From positions 124,001 to 188,000 of the forward strand of contig NZ_QTUB01000001.1 of assembly GCF_003386665.1 (NCBI RefSeq): a stretch of 64,000 bases of DNA, written 5' to 3'. Numbering within the stretch: position 1 is the first letter of the stretch; each line of letters begins with the position of its first letter. Below, piece by piece: positions 54,221 to 64,000 of this stretch. The stretch comes from Xenorhabdus cabanillasii. GTDB taxonomy: Bacteria; Pseudomonadota; Gammaproteobacteria; Enterobacterales; Enterobacteriaceae. The notes under the pieces were generated by a model, which made no database searches, was not told the DNA's origin, and saw only the letters and a program-made list of their open reading frames with translations. The position numbers were made by a program, and so were the translations under genes.

Positions 54221-56857
54221 ATGAATCAGCAATATTCCGCAATGCGCAGTAATGTCAGTATGCTTGGTAAGATACTGGGAGACACGATCAAAGAGGCTCA
54301 GGGAAAAGATATTCTTGATAAAGTTGAAACAATAAGGAAGTTATCTAAATCATCTCGTGCCGGAAACGAAGCTAATCGCCAGCAACTTTTATCAACACTA
54401 CAGAATTTATCTAATGATGAATTGCTGCCAGTTGCCAGAGCGTTTAACCAGTTCCTCAATCTGGCCAACGTTGCTGAACAATATCACAGTATTTCACCGC
54501 ATGGTGAAGCTGCCAGCAATCCTGTGGCATTGGCTGCATTATTTGATCGACTGAAAAGTAAAAGTTTTAATAATGATGATCTGGTTAAGGCAGTTAATGA
54601 ACTTTCCATTGAGCTGGTGCTGACAGCACATCCAACAGAAATTGCCCGCCGTACTCTGATCCATAAACTGGTTGAAGTGAATGCGTGTCTGGCGCAGCTC
54701 GATCATGATGATTTAGCAGATTATGAGCGTAATAATATTACGCGTCGTTTACGTCAGCTTATTGCCCAGTCATGGCATACCGATGAAATCCGCAAAATTC
54801 GACCCACACCGATTGATGAAGCTAAATGGGGTTTTGCAGTGGTGGAGAATAGCTTGTGGGAAGGCGTTCCGGCATTTTTGCGTGAATTTAATGAGCAAGT
54901 AGAAGAATCTATTGGTTACAGTCTGCCAGCAGAAGCTGTTCCTATCCGTTTTACTTCCTGGATGGGGGGAGATCGGGATGGAAATCCTAATGTTACAGCA
55001 GAAATCACCCGCCATGTGTTGTTACTCAGTCGCTGGAAAGCGGCGGATCTGTTCCTGAAAGATATTCAGATTTTGGTATCAGAGCTTTCCATGTCGGAAT
55101 GTACGCCAGAACTGCGTCAGATGGCAGGAGGTGATGAGGTTATAGAGCCTTACCGTGAAATTGCTAAGCAGTTGCGGACACAATTAAATAGTACACTGGC
55201 ATATCTGGAAAAACGTCTGAAAGGTGAGCAAGTTATCCCCCCTGCGGATTTATTGCTGCATAACGAACAATTGTGGCAGCCACTCTATGCTTGTTATCAA
55301 TCGCTGAAAGCCTGCGGTATGGAAATTATCGCTAACGGCCAATTACTGGATACTTTGCGCCGTATTCGTTGTTTCGGCCTGTCATTGGTGCGTATTGATA
55401 TTCGTCAGGAAAGTACCCGTCATACTGATGCTATCGCAGAACTGACCCAATATCTGGAAATGGGGAATTATGCGAGTTGGTCAGAAACAGAAAAACAGGT
55501 ATTTTTACTGCGTGAACTGAACTCCAAACGTCCGTTGATCCCCCATGACTGGCAACCAAGTGCCGAGACTCAGGAAGTTTTAGAAACCTGTAAAGTGATT
55601 GCAGAAACACCACAAGATGCGATTGCGGCATATGTCATTTCCATGGCAAAAATGCCTTCAGACGTGCTGGCAGTGAAGTTATTGCTGAAAGCTGCGGGCT
55701 GTCCGTTATCATTGCCTGTTGCACCATTATTCGAAACCCTTGATGACCTGAATAATGCAGAACGTGTGATCCAGCAATTGCTCCGTATCGAATGGTATCG
55801 TGAACTGATTCAGGATAAGCAAATGGTTATGATTGGTTATTCTGACTCAGCAAAAGATGCGGGAGTAATGGCTGCATCCTGGGCTCAATACCGGGCTCAG
55901 GATGCGCTTATCAGATTGTGTGAAAAAGAGGGTGTGAAGCTGACGCTGTTTCACGGACGGGGAGGTACAATCGGTCGTGGTGGTGCTCCGGCGTATTCGG
56001 CATTACTTTCTCAACCGCCGGGAAGCCTGAAAGGGGGATTGCGTGTCACGGAGCAGGGTGAGATGATCCGCTTTAAATTTGGTTTGCCGCAAGTGACGAT
56101 CAGCAGTCTGGCGATGTACGCCAGTGCCATTCTGGAAGCCAATTTACTGCCGCCACCGGAACCAAAAGCTGAATGGAAACAAGTCATGAACACACTCTCT
56201 GATGTTTCCTGTGACATGTATCGTGATTACGTTCGTGAACAGCCGGAGTTTGTGCCTTATTTCCGTTCGGCGACACCTGAGCCGGAACTGGCGAAATTAC
56301 CATTAGGCTCGCGCCCGGCTAAACGTCGTCCTACAGGCGGTGTTGAAAGCCTGCGGGCAATCCCGTGGATCTTCGCGTGGACACAAAACCGTCTGATGCT
56401 TCCGGCATGGTTGGGGGCGGGGGCAGCACTGCAACACGTAATAGATGCGGGAAAACAGGATATTTTGTCAGAAATGTCCCGTGATTGGCCTTTCTTCACT
56501 ACTCGTATTGCGATGTTGGAAATGGTTTTTGCCAAAGCGGATTTATGGCTGGCGGAATATTATGATCAACGTTTGGTTGATAAAAAACTGTGGCCACTGG
56601 GGAATAAACTTCGCAATCAACTTGTAGCGGATATAGAAACGGTTCTGATGATCTCACAAGATGAGCAGTTGATGGCAGATTTGCCGTGGATAGCCGAATC
56701 TATCGCATTGCGTAATGTATATACCGACCCATTGAACGTCCTACAGGCAGAATTATTACAACGCTCCCGTCAGCAGGAACAACCCGACCCTCGTGTGGAA
56801 CAGGCGCTGATGGTAACAATCGCAGGCGTTGCCGCAGGAATGCGTAATACAGGTTAG
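54221..56857 (+). CDS. ppc: phosphoenolpyruvate carboxylase
   Basis: Carboxylates PEP to oxaloacetate to refill the TCA cycle. Catalytic His in [12 protein letters not shown], active-site [16 protein letters not shown], the glycine loop [14 protein letters not shown] and the C-terminal MRNTG are all present. ATG 54221 ([17 protein letters not shown], 878 residues; E. coli 883) follows CAGGAATCAC; the frame opens 29 codons earlier without family support. Confidence 0.97.
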   Translation: MNQQYSAMRSNVSMLGKILGDTIKEAQGKDILDKVETIRKLSKSSRAGNEANRQQLLSTLQNLSNDELLPVARAFNQFLNLANVAEQYHSISPHGEAASNPVALAALFDRLKSKSFNNDDLVKAVNELSIELVLTAHPTEIARRTLIHKLVEVNACLAQLDHDDLADYERNNITRRLRQLIAQSWHTDEIRKIRPTPIDEAKWGFAVVENSLWEGVPAFLREFNEQVEESIGYSLPAEAVPIRFTSWMGGDRDGNPNVTAEITRHVLLLSRWKAADLFLKDIQILVSELSMSECTPELRQMAGGDEVIEPYREIAKQLRTQLNSTLAYLEKRLKGEQVIPPADLLLHNEQLWQPLYACYQSLKACGMEIIANGQLLDTLRRIRCFGLSLVRIDIRQESTRHTDAIAELTQYLEMGNYASWSETEKQVFLLRELNSKRPLIPHDWQPSAETQEVLETCKVIAETPQDAIAAYVISMAKMPSDVLAVKLLLKAAGCPLSLPVAPLFETLDDLNNAERVIQQLLRIEWYRELIQDKQMVMIGYSDSAKDAGVMAASWAQYRAQDALIRLCEKEGVKLTLFHGRGGTIGRGGAPAYSALLSQPPGSLKGGLRVTEQGEMIRFKFGLPQVTISSLAMYASAILEANLLPPPEPKAEWKQVMNTLSDVSCDMYRDYVREQPEFVPYFRSATPEPELAKLPLGSRPAKRRPTGGVESLRAIPWIFAWTQNRLMLPAWLGAGAALQHVIDAGKQDILSEMSRDWPFFTTRIAMLEMVFAKADLWLAEYYDQRLVDKKLWPLGNKLRNQLVADIETVLMISQDEQLMADLPWIAESIALRNVYTDPLNVLQAELLQRSRQQEQPDPRVEQALMVTIAGVAAGMRNTG

Positions 56858-56882
56858 CTTTTCTCTTACTGAATAATGAAGG

Positions 56883-56908
56883 CCGAATGGGAAACTGTTC
56901 GGTTTTTT
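56883..56908 (+). terminator. Rho-independent terminator after ppc
   Basis: Stem CCGAA / TTCGG followed by six T, 26 bases after ppc. A second plus-strand hairpin GCCGAACTA / TAGTCCGGC with TTTTCTTTT follows at about 57002-57033. Confidence 0.7.
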
Positions 56909-57044
56909 ATTTATTGGTAAAAAGAAAACGAGGTAAAAACATACAATTTTTTTCTCTTAAGATGATGAGTTGAGTAACGATAATGAATTGAATACAATCA
57001 TGCCGAACTACCATCTAGTCCGGCTTTTCTTTTGGGAGAAAGAA

Positions 57045-58018
<974 letters not shown>

Positions 58019-58107
58019 AAATAGAATGAGCGAAGCAGGATTTTTAGTCAATTGGGAAATGGCTTATTTCCGATGAGGAATATTCAAAGTGATCAGGAAA
58101 GAAATTC

Positions 58108-58185
58108 ATGTTGGAAGAACGAGTTTATGAAAAATGCGTTGCCCCTATTAACGAACATGGATTGTTTTTTGTACAAAATGGTTGA
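58108..58185 (+). CDS. possible 25-residue small protein
   Basis: ATG 58108 follows AGGAAAGAAATTC and opens MLEERVYEKCVAPINEHGLF to a TGA at 58183. The ribosome site is good but nothing else supports it. The stop overlaps the -35 box of the toxin-antitoxin promoter. It may be chance or the end of a lost gene. Confidence 0.2.
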   Translation: MLEERVYEKCVAPINEHGLFFVQNG

Positions 58186-58230
58186 GTTTTATAGACTATA
58201 GTCTATGATATTTTTGTAGGCTACAGTCTA
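58182..58230 (+). promoter_or_regulatory. toxin-antitoxin promoter with two palindromic operators
   Basis: TTGAGT (58182-58187), a 16-base spacer and TATGAT (58204-58209) form a sigma-70 promoter. The perfect palindrome ATAGACTATAGTCTAT (58191-58206) covers the spacer and -10. A related site TAGGCTACAGTCTA (58217-58230) covers the likely transcription start, 26 bases on. This fits autorepression by the downstream HTH antitoxin. Confidence 0.7.
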
Positions 58231-58272
58231 TGGTTAACCTTGGAAATTATAACTGTATAGGGAGAGCAGAAT

Positions 58273-58623
58273 GTGTGGGAGCTAATAACAACAGAATTGT
58301 TTGACCAGTGGTTTGATGAACAACCTGATGAATTGCAGGAAAGTGTTTTGGCAGTAATGCATGTGTTAGAACTAAAAGGACCGATACTGGGCCGACCATT
58401 GGTTGATACACTGAATGGTTCCCGGTATCCGAATATGAAAGAGCTACGAATCCAACATAATGGAATGCCAATTCGTGCTTTTTTCGCATTTGATCCAAAA
58501 CGTCAGGCAATTATTCTTTGTGCAGGTAATAAAGCAGGGAAAAATCAACGATTGTTCTATAAAGAGATGATTGAGATTGCTGATGAACAATTCAGAATTC
58601 ATCTAGAGGATCTGGAGAGATGA
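58273..58623 (+). CDS. HigB-like toxin (RelE superfamily, Gp49 type)
   Basis: 116 residues starting at GTG 58273 behind AGGGAGAG. WELITTELFDQWFDEQPDELQ, VDTLNGSRYPNMKELRIQH and IRAFFAFDPKRQAIILCAGNKAG are typical of Gp49/HigB ribosome-dependent mRNA interferases. The toxin-first order and a one-base gap to the HTH antitoxin fit HigBA. No frame defect is visible. Confidence 0.85.
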   Translation: MWELITTELFDQWFDEQPDELQESVLAVMHVLELKGPILGRPLVDTLNGSRYPNMKELRIQHNGMPIRAFFAFDPKRQAIILCAGNKAGKNQRLFYKEMIEIADEQFRIHLEDLER

Positions 58624-58624
58624 T

Positions 58625-58924
58625 ATGGCTACATTAAAAGAACTGATGGAAAAGCGCAGCCCCGAAAGCCAAGAGAGAATTAAAGAAAAAGCAGCAGAAT
58701 TGCTGCTTGAAACACAACTTTACCAAATTCGTGAAGCGTTAGAGCTTTCACAAACTCAGGTCGCAAAAAATTTAGGTATTGCACAATCATCAGTTGCTGC
58801 GATCGAGCAACGGGGAAATGAATTAAAAATTTCCACACTTAAAAAATACATTGAGTCTATGGGGGGAGAAATGACCCTTGGTGTTAAATTACCCAATGGT
58901 AATTCAATGAATTTTTCTATTTAA
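58625..58924 (+). CDS. HigA-like antitoxin (XRE family HTH)
   Basis: 99 residues. HTH of the Cro/C1 type at about residues 38-70 (REALELSQTQVAKNLGIAQSSVAAIEQRG), followed by ISTLKKYIESMGGEMTLGV. The N-terminal helices probably bind the toxin. It likely binds the paired palindromes upstream and represses the operon. Confidence 0.87.
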   Translation: MATLKELMEKRSPESQERIKEKAAELLLETQLYQIREALELSQTQVAKNLGIAQSSVAAIEQRGNELKISTLKKYIESMGGEMTLGVKLPNGNSMNFSI

Positions 58925-58929
58925 AATAA

Positions 58930-58947
58930 GTGGGACCGTGGTCCCAC
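58930..58947. terminator. hairpin between higA-like gene and argE
   Basis: Perfect stem GTGGGACC / GGTCCCAC with a 2-base loop between the convergent genes. On the minus strand it is followed by TTATTTTAAA, so it may end argE transcripts. Confidence 0.65.
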
Positions 58948-58961
58948 TCAGAGAATAGGTT

Positions 58962-60119
58962 TTAAATCTCACTCAAACAAAAATGTTCCACAATCTGAGA
59001 AATCAATTTCTTCGTTGGTTCAATCATCGACACTTCTAAATACTCATCAGGCTGATGAGCCTGTTCAATTGAACCCGGTCCCAAAACCAATGTTGGGCAT
59101 AGCTCCTGAATAAAAGGGGCTTCGGTACAGTAATTGACGGTTTCTGCTTTTGTTCCCAGCAGTTTTTCGATGACACCCACCAGCTTGTGATTAGTCGGAC
59201 ACTCATAACCCGGAATGGGAGAATGAGGCGCTGTAACATTCAGGCGTCCCGGCCAGCGCTGTTTTACAGGCTCCAGTGCCTCATTCAGTGCTTCATTCAA
59301 ATCCTGCAAAGTGAGTCCGGGGAGCGGGCGGATTTCCATATGCAGTTCGCAACAGGCACAGATACGGTTTACCGCATCTCCACCGTGGATATAGCCAAAA
59401 TTCATTGTGGGATAGGGAATAGCGAAAGCCGGATTGTGGTAACGCTCCTGCAAGGTATTGCGTAGCTTCATCAACTGAGTGATGGATTCGTGCATCAAGT
59501 CAATGGCATTGACGCCTCGGGCAGGATCGCTTGAGTGTCCGGATTTACCTTCAATGCGGATAGCGTGGGCAACATGCCCTTTGTGGGCACGGATAGGTTG
59601 TAATGACGTAGGTTCGCCAATGATGGCAAAATCAGGCCGGATAGTAGAATTGGCCGCAAAATAGCGTGCTCCCGCCATTGATGTTTCTTCATCTGCGGTA
59701 GCCAGAATATAAAGAGGATGAGATAGTTTGCTGGTGTCGATATTCCGCAATGCATCAATAATAAAGGCAAAGAAGCCTTTCATATCAGCAGTGCCCAGTC
59801 CATATAATTTGCCGTCGCGTTCGCTCAGTGTGAATGGATCCTGGGTCCAGCGCCCGTCGTCAAATGGCACGGTATCTGTGTGACCACATAATAGTAAACC
59901 TCCAGTACCGCTTCCCAATGTTGCCAGCATATTGAATTTGCGGCGGGTTTCCGGAACAGGCTGGATCTCAATTTCAAAACCAATCTCTTTCAGCCAATCA
60001 GCCAGTAGATTGATAACCACTTCATTGCTTTGATCCAATTCTTCATCCACTGCACTGATAGAAGGCGCAGCAATAAGCTGGTGATATAACTCAATAAATG
60101 TTGGTAATTTAATATTCAC
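58962..60119 (-). CDS. argE: acetylornithine deacetylase
   Basis: M20 metallopeptidase family; releases ornithine from N-acetylornithine in arginine synthesis. Zinc ligands His80 and Asp82 in [17 protein letters not shown], catalytic Glu-Glu in [11 protein letters not shown]. 385 residues (E. coli 383). Divergent from argC with shared ARG boxes. Confidence 0.97.
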   Translation of the reverse strand: MNIKLPTFIELYHQLIAAPSISAVDEELDQSNEVVINLLADWLKEIGFEIEIQPVPETRRKFNMLATLGSGTGGLLLCGHTDTVPFDDGRWTQDPFTLSERDGKLYGLGTADMKGFFAFIIDALRNIDTSKLSHPLYILATADEETSMAGARYFAANSTIRPDFAIIGEPTSLQPIRAHKGHVAHAIRIEGKSGHSSDPARGVNAIDLMHESITQLMKLRNTLQERYHNPAFAIPYPTMNFGYIHGGDAVNRICACCELHMEIRPLPGLTLQDLNEALNEALEPVKQRWPGRLNVTAPHSPIPGYECPTNHKLVGVIEKLLGTKAETVNYCTEAPFIQELCPTLVLGPGSIEQAHQPDEYLEVSMIEPTKKLISQIVEHFCLSEI

Positions 60120-60144
60120 TGTTGACAGCCCTTATTCAAGATAG

Positions 60145-60183
60145 TATCAATATTAATGCAATATTTTTGAATATAAATTCAAT
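60145..60183. promoter_or_regulatory. pair of ARG boxes (ArgR operator) between argE and argC
   Basis: Two 18-base boxes separated by 3 bases: TATCAATATTAATGCAAT (60145-60162) and TTTGAATATAAATTCAAT (60166-60183). The second is a near-perfect match to the ArgR consensus. Box size and 3-base spacing are as in E. coli. Confidence 0.85.
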
Positions 60184-60190
60184 TGTATAT

Positions 60191-60233
60191 TTGGGTTACT
60201 ACATTGGGTTAATACATACATCGGGTTAATACA
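60191..60233. repeat. three imperfect direct repeats upstream of argC
   Basis: TTGGGTTACTACA (60191), TTGGGTTAATACA (60204) and TCGGGTTAATACA (60221) differ by one base each from the middle copy. They lie between the ARG boxes and the argC start, in the leader. Confidence 0.8.
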
Positions 60234-60248
60234 AGGTGAATAAATCCC

Positions 60249-61253
60249 ATGCTTAATACGTTGATAGTTGGTGCCAGTGGCTATACCGGAGCAGAGTTAG
60301 CAGCATATCTGCAACGTCATCCTCATGTCCATCTTTCCGGTCTGATGGTTTCTTCTCAAAGTGCTGATGCAGAGAAATGTTTTTCAGAGCTTTATCCACA
60401 ATATAAAGGGATCGTGGATTTACCCTTACAGCCACTGATGGATGTTGCTGAAGCTGCGGATGGTATTGATGCCGTTTTTCTTGCTACGGCTCACGAAGTC
60501 AGCCATGACATTGCACCGATATTTTTGCAAGCGGGTTGTATCGTATTTGATTTATCTGGTGCTTATCGCGTACAAAATACACAGTTTTATTCAAAATACT
60601 ATGGATTTGAGCATAAAAATACCAACTGGCTTGAGCAGGCAGTATATGGATTGGTGGAATGGCAGGCGGAAGAAATCAAGGCTGCCCGGCTTATCGCGGT
60701 TCCCGGCTGTTATCCCACGGTTTCACAGCTTTCTCTGAAGCCTTTGTTGGAAGAAGGTTTGCTGGATACAGAACAGTGGCCTGTGATTAATGCTGTCAGT
60801 GGCGTAAGTGGTGCTGGGCGTAAAGCTTCATTGAATAATAGTTTCTGTGAAGTCAGTTTACAGACTTATGGGGTTTTTAATCACCGTCATCAACCTGAAA
60901 TCGCGACACATTTAGGTACAGAGGTAATCTTCACACCTCATTTAGGCAATTTTGCGCGGGGGATCCTTGCCACAATTACCTGTAAGCTGAAATCAGGCGT
61001 GACAGAGGAACAAATCAGGCAGGTATATCGGCAGGCTTATCACAATAAGCCACTGATCCGGTTATATGAAAAAGGCTTCCCTGCGTTGAAAGCAGTTGTG
61101 GGATTGCCATTCTGTGATATTGGTTTTGCTGTACAAGGGCAGCACCTGATTATTGTTGGGGCTGAGGACAATTTGCTGAAAGGTGCAGCATCACAGGCTG
61201 TTCAGTGTATGAATATCCGGTTCGGATTCGAAGAAACTCAGGCATTGCTTTAA
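60249..61253 (+). CDS. argC: N-acetyl-gamma-glutamyl-phosphate reductase
   Basis: NADPH-dependent reductase, third step of arginine synthesis. NADP motif [15 protein letters not shown] and catalytic Cys154 in [13 protein letters not shown]. 334 residues equal E. coli. First gene of argCBGH. Confidence 0.97.
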   Translation: MLNTLIVGASGYTGAELAAYLQRHPHVHLSGLMVSSQSADAEKCFSELYPQYKGIVDLPLQPLMDVAEAADGIDAVFLATAHEVSHDIAPIFLQAGCIVFDLSGAYRVQNTQFYSKYYGFEHKNTNWLEQAVYGLVEWQAEEIKAARLIAVPGCYPTVSQLSLKPLLEEGLLDTEQWPVINAVSGVSGAGRKASLNNSFCEVSLQTYGVFNHRHQPEIATHLGTEVIFTPHLGNFARGILATITCKLKSGVTEEQIRQVYRQAYHNKPLIRLYEKGFPALKAVVGLPFCDIGFAVQGQHLIIVGAEDNLLKGAASQAVQCMNIRFGFEETQALL

Positions 61254-61290
61254 TTCAACAATCATTTAATACCGACAGAGGATAAATCTG

Positions 61291-62064
61291 ATGGAGCCGT
61301 TAGTTATCAAGTTGGGTGGTGTGTTATTAGATAGTCACGAAGCGCTGGTGCGGTTATTTTCTACATTACAGTCATATCGAAAAACGCATAAGCGCCCACT
61401 GGTAATTGTACACGGAGGGGGTTGCTTGGTTGATGACCTGATGCAGAAATTACAGTTACCGATTATGAAGAAACAAGGTCTGCGTGTAACGCCAGCTGAT
61501 CAGATCGACATTATTACCGGGACACTGGCAGGTACAGCCAATAAAACTTTGCTCGCCTGGGCGACAAAGTACCGTTTGCCTGCTGTTGGCTTGTGTTTAG
61601 GGGATGGCGGTGTTGTGAAAGTTTCTCAGCTTGATGAGGAGCTTGGTCACACTGGCAGAGCTTATCCCGGTAATCCGGATTTACTGAAAATTTTACTGGA
61701 TCTCGGCTACATCCCTATTATCAGTTCCATTGGTATTACTGAAAAGGGCGAGTTAATGAATGTCAATGCAGATCAGGCTGCTACAGCTATTGCGCAGGTA
61801 TTGCATGCGGATCTGGTTTTGTTGTCGGATGTCAGTGGCATTCTGGATGGAAAGGGACAAAGAATTGCTGAAGTTACGGAAGAAAAAATAAAGCAGCTTA
61901 TTGAGCAAGGAGTCATTACCAACGGCATGATTGTGAAAGTTCATGCAGCATTGGAAGCCGCAAAAACATTAGGGCATCCGGTAGATATTGCAAGTTGGCG
62001 TTATGCTGACCAACTGATCGCACTATTTAATGGTATACCCGTTGGCACTCGCATTCTGGCATAA
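61291..62064 (+). CDS. argB: acetylglutamate kinase
   Basis: Phosphorylates N-acetylglutamate. [17 protein letters not shown], the glycine loop [14 protein letters not shown] and [26 protein letters not shown] are amino-acid-kinase motifs. 257 residues, the short arginine-insensitive enterobacterial form. Confidence 0.97.
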   Translation: MEPLVIKLGGVLLDSHEALVRLFSTLQSYRKTHKRPLVIVHGGGCLVDDLMQKLQLPIMKKQGLRVTPADQIDIITGTLAGTANKTLLAWATKYRLPAVGLCLGDGGVVKVSQLDEELGHTGRAYPGNPDLLKILLDLGYIPIISSIGITEKGELMNVNADQAATAIAQVLHADLVLLSDVSGILDGKGQRIAEVTEEKIKQLIEQGVITNGMIVKVHAALEAAKTLGHPVDIASWRYADQLIALFNGIPVGTRILA

Positions 62065-62128
62065 CAAGATAGAACAGATTTGGTTTAGCGTTCAACTGAG
62101 ATAAATAAAAAAGTAAAAGGCTATATCT

Positions 62129-63370
62129 ATGACAATTACCTCAACGACTGTTACCTCAAAGAAAGACAGTATTAAAAAAATTGTTCTGGCATATTCTGGT
62201 GGTTTGGATACCTCTGCCATCATTCCGTGGTTAAAAGAAAACTATGGCAATTGTGAAGTTATCGCATTTGTTGCGGATGTTGGCCAGAGTCGTGAAGACT
62301 TGGATGGTATAGAACAAAAAGCGTTACGTTCTGGCGCTTCGGAATGTCATATCGTCGATCTACGTGAAGAATTCATCAAAGAGTATGTTTATCCGGTGCT
62401 GAAAACGGGGGCATTGTACGAAGGCAGTTATTTGCTCGGCACTTCAATGGCACGTCCCATTATCGCCAAAGCACAGGTTGAATTAGCACTGAAAGTGGGA
62501 GCTGATGCTGTTGCTCATGGTGCAACAGGCAAAGGTAATGATCAGGTTCGTTTTGAGAGTACTTATACCGCGTTGGCTCCACACCTGAAAGTAGTTGCTC
62601 CGTGGCGGGAATGGGATTTGCGTTCCCGTGAAGCTTTACTGGATTATCTGAAAGTTCGTGATATTCCCACAACCGCAACACTGGAAAAAATCTACAGTCG
62701 TGATGAAAACGCATGGCACATCTCGACCGAAGGCGGAGTATTGGAAGACACGTGGAATGCGGCCAATAAAGATTGTTGGGTATGGACTGTGGAGCCAGAA
62801 GATGCACCTGATGAACCGGAATATGTCTCTGTCACGGTTGAAAAAGGGGAAGTGGTTGGAGTGAATGGTAAGGTATTGTCGCCATATCAATGCCTTAATG
62901 AGTTGAATACACTGGGGGCTAAACACGGTATCGGCCGGATCGATATTGTGGAAAACCGTTTGGTGGGAATGAAATCCCGTGGTTGCTACGAAACTCCGGG
63001 AGGAACCATCATGATGGCTGCACTGCGTGGTATTGAACAGCTAGTGTTGGATCGCGATAGTTTCAAATGGCGTCAGCAATTGGGGCTTGAGATGTCCTAT
63101 GTTGTCTATGATGGTCGTTGGTTTGTACCATTGCGCCAGTCCATTCAGGCTGCGGCGGAAACACTTGCTGAGAATGTCAGTGGTGAAGTGATCTTGACGC
63201 TGTATAAAGGGCAGGTAACAGCAATACAGAAACAATCGCCTCATAGCCTCTATTCTGAAGAGTTCGCCACCTTCGGAGAAGATGAAGTTTATGATCATAG
63301 GCATGCGGAAGGGTTTATTCGCCTCCATTCGCTTTCTTCCCGTATCCGTGCGTTGAACAGCAAAAAATAA
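62129..63370 (+). CDS. argG: argininosuccinate synthase (type I)
   Basis: Joins citrulline and aspartate with ATP. The P-loop-like motif is [16 protein letters not shown] (residues about 19-34); [12 protein letters not shown] and [10 protein letters not shown] follow. At 413 residues it is the short type I enzyme, not the 447-residue E. coli type, and it sits inside the operon between argB and argH, as in Yersinia and Serratia. Confidence 0.95.
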   Translation: MTITSTTVTSKKDSIKKIVLAYSGGLDTSAIIPWLKENYGNCEVIAFVADVGQSREDLDGIEQKALRSGASECHIVDLREEFIKEYVYPVLKTGALYEGSYLLGTSMARPIIAKAQVELALKVGADAVAHGATGKGNDQVRFESTYTALAPHLKVVAPWREWDLRSREALLDYLKVRDIPTTATLEKIYSRDENAWHISTEGGVLEDTWNAANKDCWVWTVEPEDAPDEPEYVSVTVEKGEVVGVNGKVLSPYQCLNELNTLGAKHGIGRIDIVENRLVGMKSRGCYETPGGTIMMAALRGIEQLVLDRDSFKWRQQLGLEMSYVVYDGRWFVPLRQSIQAAAETLAENVSGEVILTLYKGQVTAIQKQSPHSLYSEEFATFGEDEVYDHRHAEGFIRLHSLSSRIRALNSKK

Positions 63371-63404
63371 TTTCCGGGCAATCAGAGAAAAGAGGTACGC
63401 AATT

Positions 63405-64000
63405 ATGGCACTTTGGGGTGGACGTTTCAGTCAGGAAGCCGATCAGCGGTTCAAGCAATTTAATGATTCTCTGCGTTTTGACTATCGCTTGGCGGAGCAG
63501 GATATTATCGGCTCCGTTGCGTGGTCAAAGGCGTTGGTTACAGTCGGTGTTTTGACGCCAGAAGAACAACAAAAGCTGGATTTGGCGCTGAATGAGTTAC
63601 TGGATGAAGTACGGGCCAACCCCAAGGCTATTTTGCAAAGTGATGCGGAGGATATTCATAGCTGGGTGGAAGGGCAACTAATTGCAAAAGTGGGGGATCT
63701 GGGCAAAAAACTGCACACAGGACGCAGCCGTAACGATCAGGTTGCTACAGATCTGAAATTATGGTGTAAAAGTCAGATAGCGGATATTCAGCAAGCGCTT
63801 ATAAAGTTACAACAAGCGCTGGTGATTACCGCTGAAAGTAATCAGGATGCAGTAATGCCGGGTTATACCCATTTGCAACGGGCGCAACCAGTTACTTTCG
63901 CCCATTGGTGTCTTGCTTATGCAGAAATGCTTAGTCGTGATGAAACTCGTTTGCAAGATACTCTTAAACGGTTGGATGTCAGCCCATTGGGATGCGGTGC
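63405..64000 (+). CDS. argH: argininosuccinate lyase, 3' part beyond window
   Basis: Last step of arginine synthesis, splitting argininosuccinate into arginine and fumarate. ATG 63405 follows AAGAGGTACGC and opens [31 protein letters not shown] and [16 protein letters not shown] are family motifs. About 198 of the usual 457 residues are inside the window. Confidence 0.97.
   Translation, partial: MALWGGRFSQEADQRFKQFNDSLRFDYRLAEQDIIGSVAWSKALVTVGVLTPEEQQKLDLALNELLDEVRANPKAILQSDAEDIHSWVEGQLIAKVGDLGKKLHTGRSRNDQVATDLKLWCKSQIADIQQALIKLQQALVITAESNQDAVMPGYTHLQRAQPVTFAHWCLAYAEMLSRDETRLQDTLKRLDVSPLGCG

Overview
The window is a gammaproteobacterial chromosome segment of the order Enterobacterales. Gene order and protein sequences follow Escherichia coli closely: kbl-tdh, hldD-waaF-waaC, waaA-coaD-mutM, rpmBG-radC-coaBC-dut-slmA-pyrE-rph-yicC, pfkA-sbp-tpiA, glpFK-zapB-rraA-menA-hslVU-ftsN-cytR-priA-rpmE, metJBL, ppc, metF and argECBGH. 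The base composition is fairly AT-rich. Klebsiella/Proteus-type core LPS genes, a Mig-14-like gene and an argCBGH order with a short (type I) ArgG also fit. Together they suggest the Morganellaceae, most likely Photorhabdus or Xenorhabdus. The genus is an inference; no rRNA gene is present to test it.

Region 1 (1-20.5 kb) is threonine catabolism (tdh, kbl) followed by lipopolysaccharide core synthesis. HldD makes ADP-heptose, WaaC and WaaF add the two inner heptoses, WaaA adds Kdo and WaaE adds a hexose. Between waaC and waaA lies a minus-strand, AT-rich block: Mig-14-like protein, WabN-like deacetylase, GT9, WabH-like GT4 and WabG-like GT4. Three consecutive genes of this block are each out of frame by exactly one extra base, and in each case removing one A from a run of 7 or 8 A residues restores a full-length product. 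This is the most unusual signal in the window. After mutM come the O-antigen ligase waaL and a second minus-strand block of four glycosyltransferases.

Region 2 (20.5-27.5 kb) holds rpmB-rpmG, radC, coaBC-dut, slmA, pyrE, rph and yicC. A structured, terminator-ended intergenic stretch between slmA and pyrE looks like an undescribed small RNA. A classical attenuator hairpin lies in front of pyrE. Region 3 (27.5-30 kb) is a rearrangement joint relative to E. coli: an IS1-family transposase remnant, then a PlsC-like acyltransferase overlapping a CdsA-like cytidylyltransferase. Region 4 (30-48.6 kb) is the pfkA-to-rpmE block in nearly E. coli order, with cdh and glpX absent and emrD present.

Region 5 (48.8-64 kb) starts with an intact Panacea-domain gene overlapping a decayed partner gene, probably the ruins of a toxin-antitoxin pair. 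It continues with metJ, metBL, ppc, metF, a HigBA-type toxin-antitoxin pair with palindromic operators, and argE / argCBGH (argH is cut by the window end). Tandem Met boxes precede metB and metF, and a pair of ARG boxes lies between argE and argC. PPC supplies oxaloacetate, hence aspartate, which MetL and ArgG both consume.
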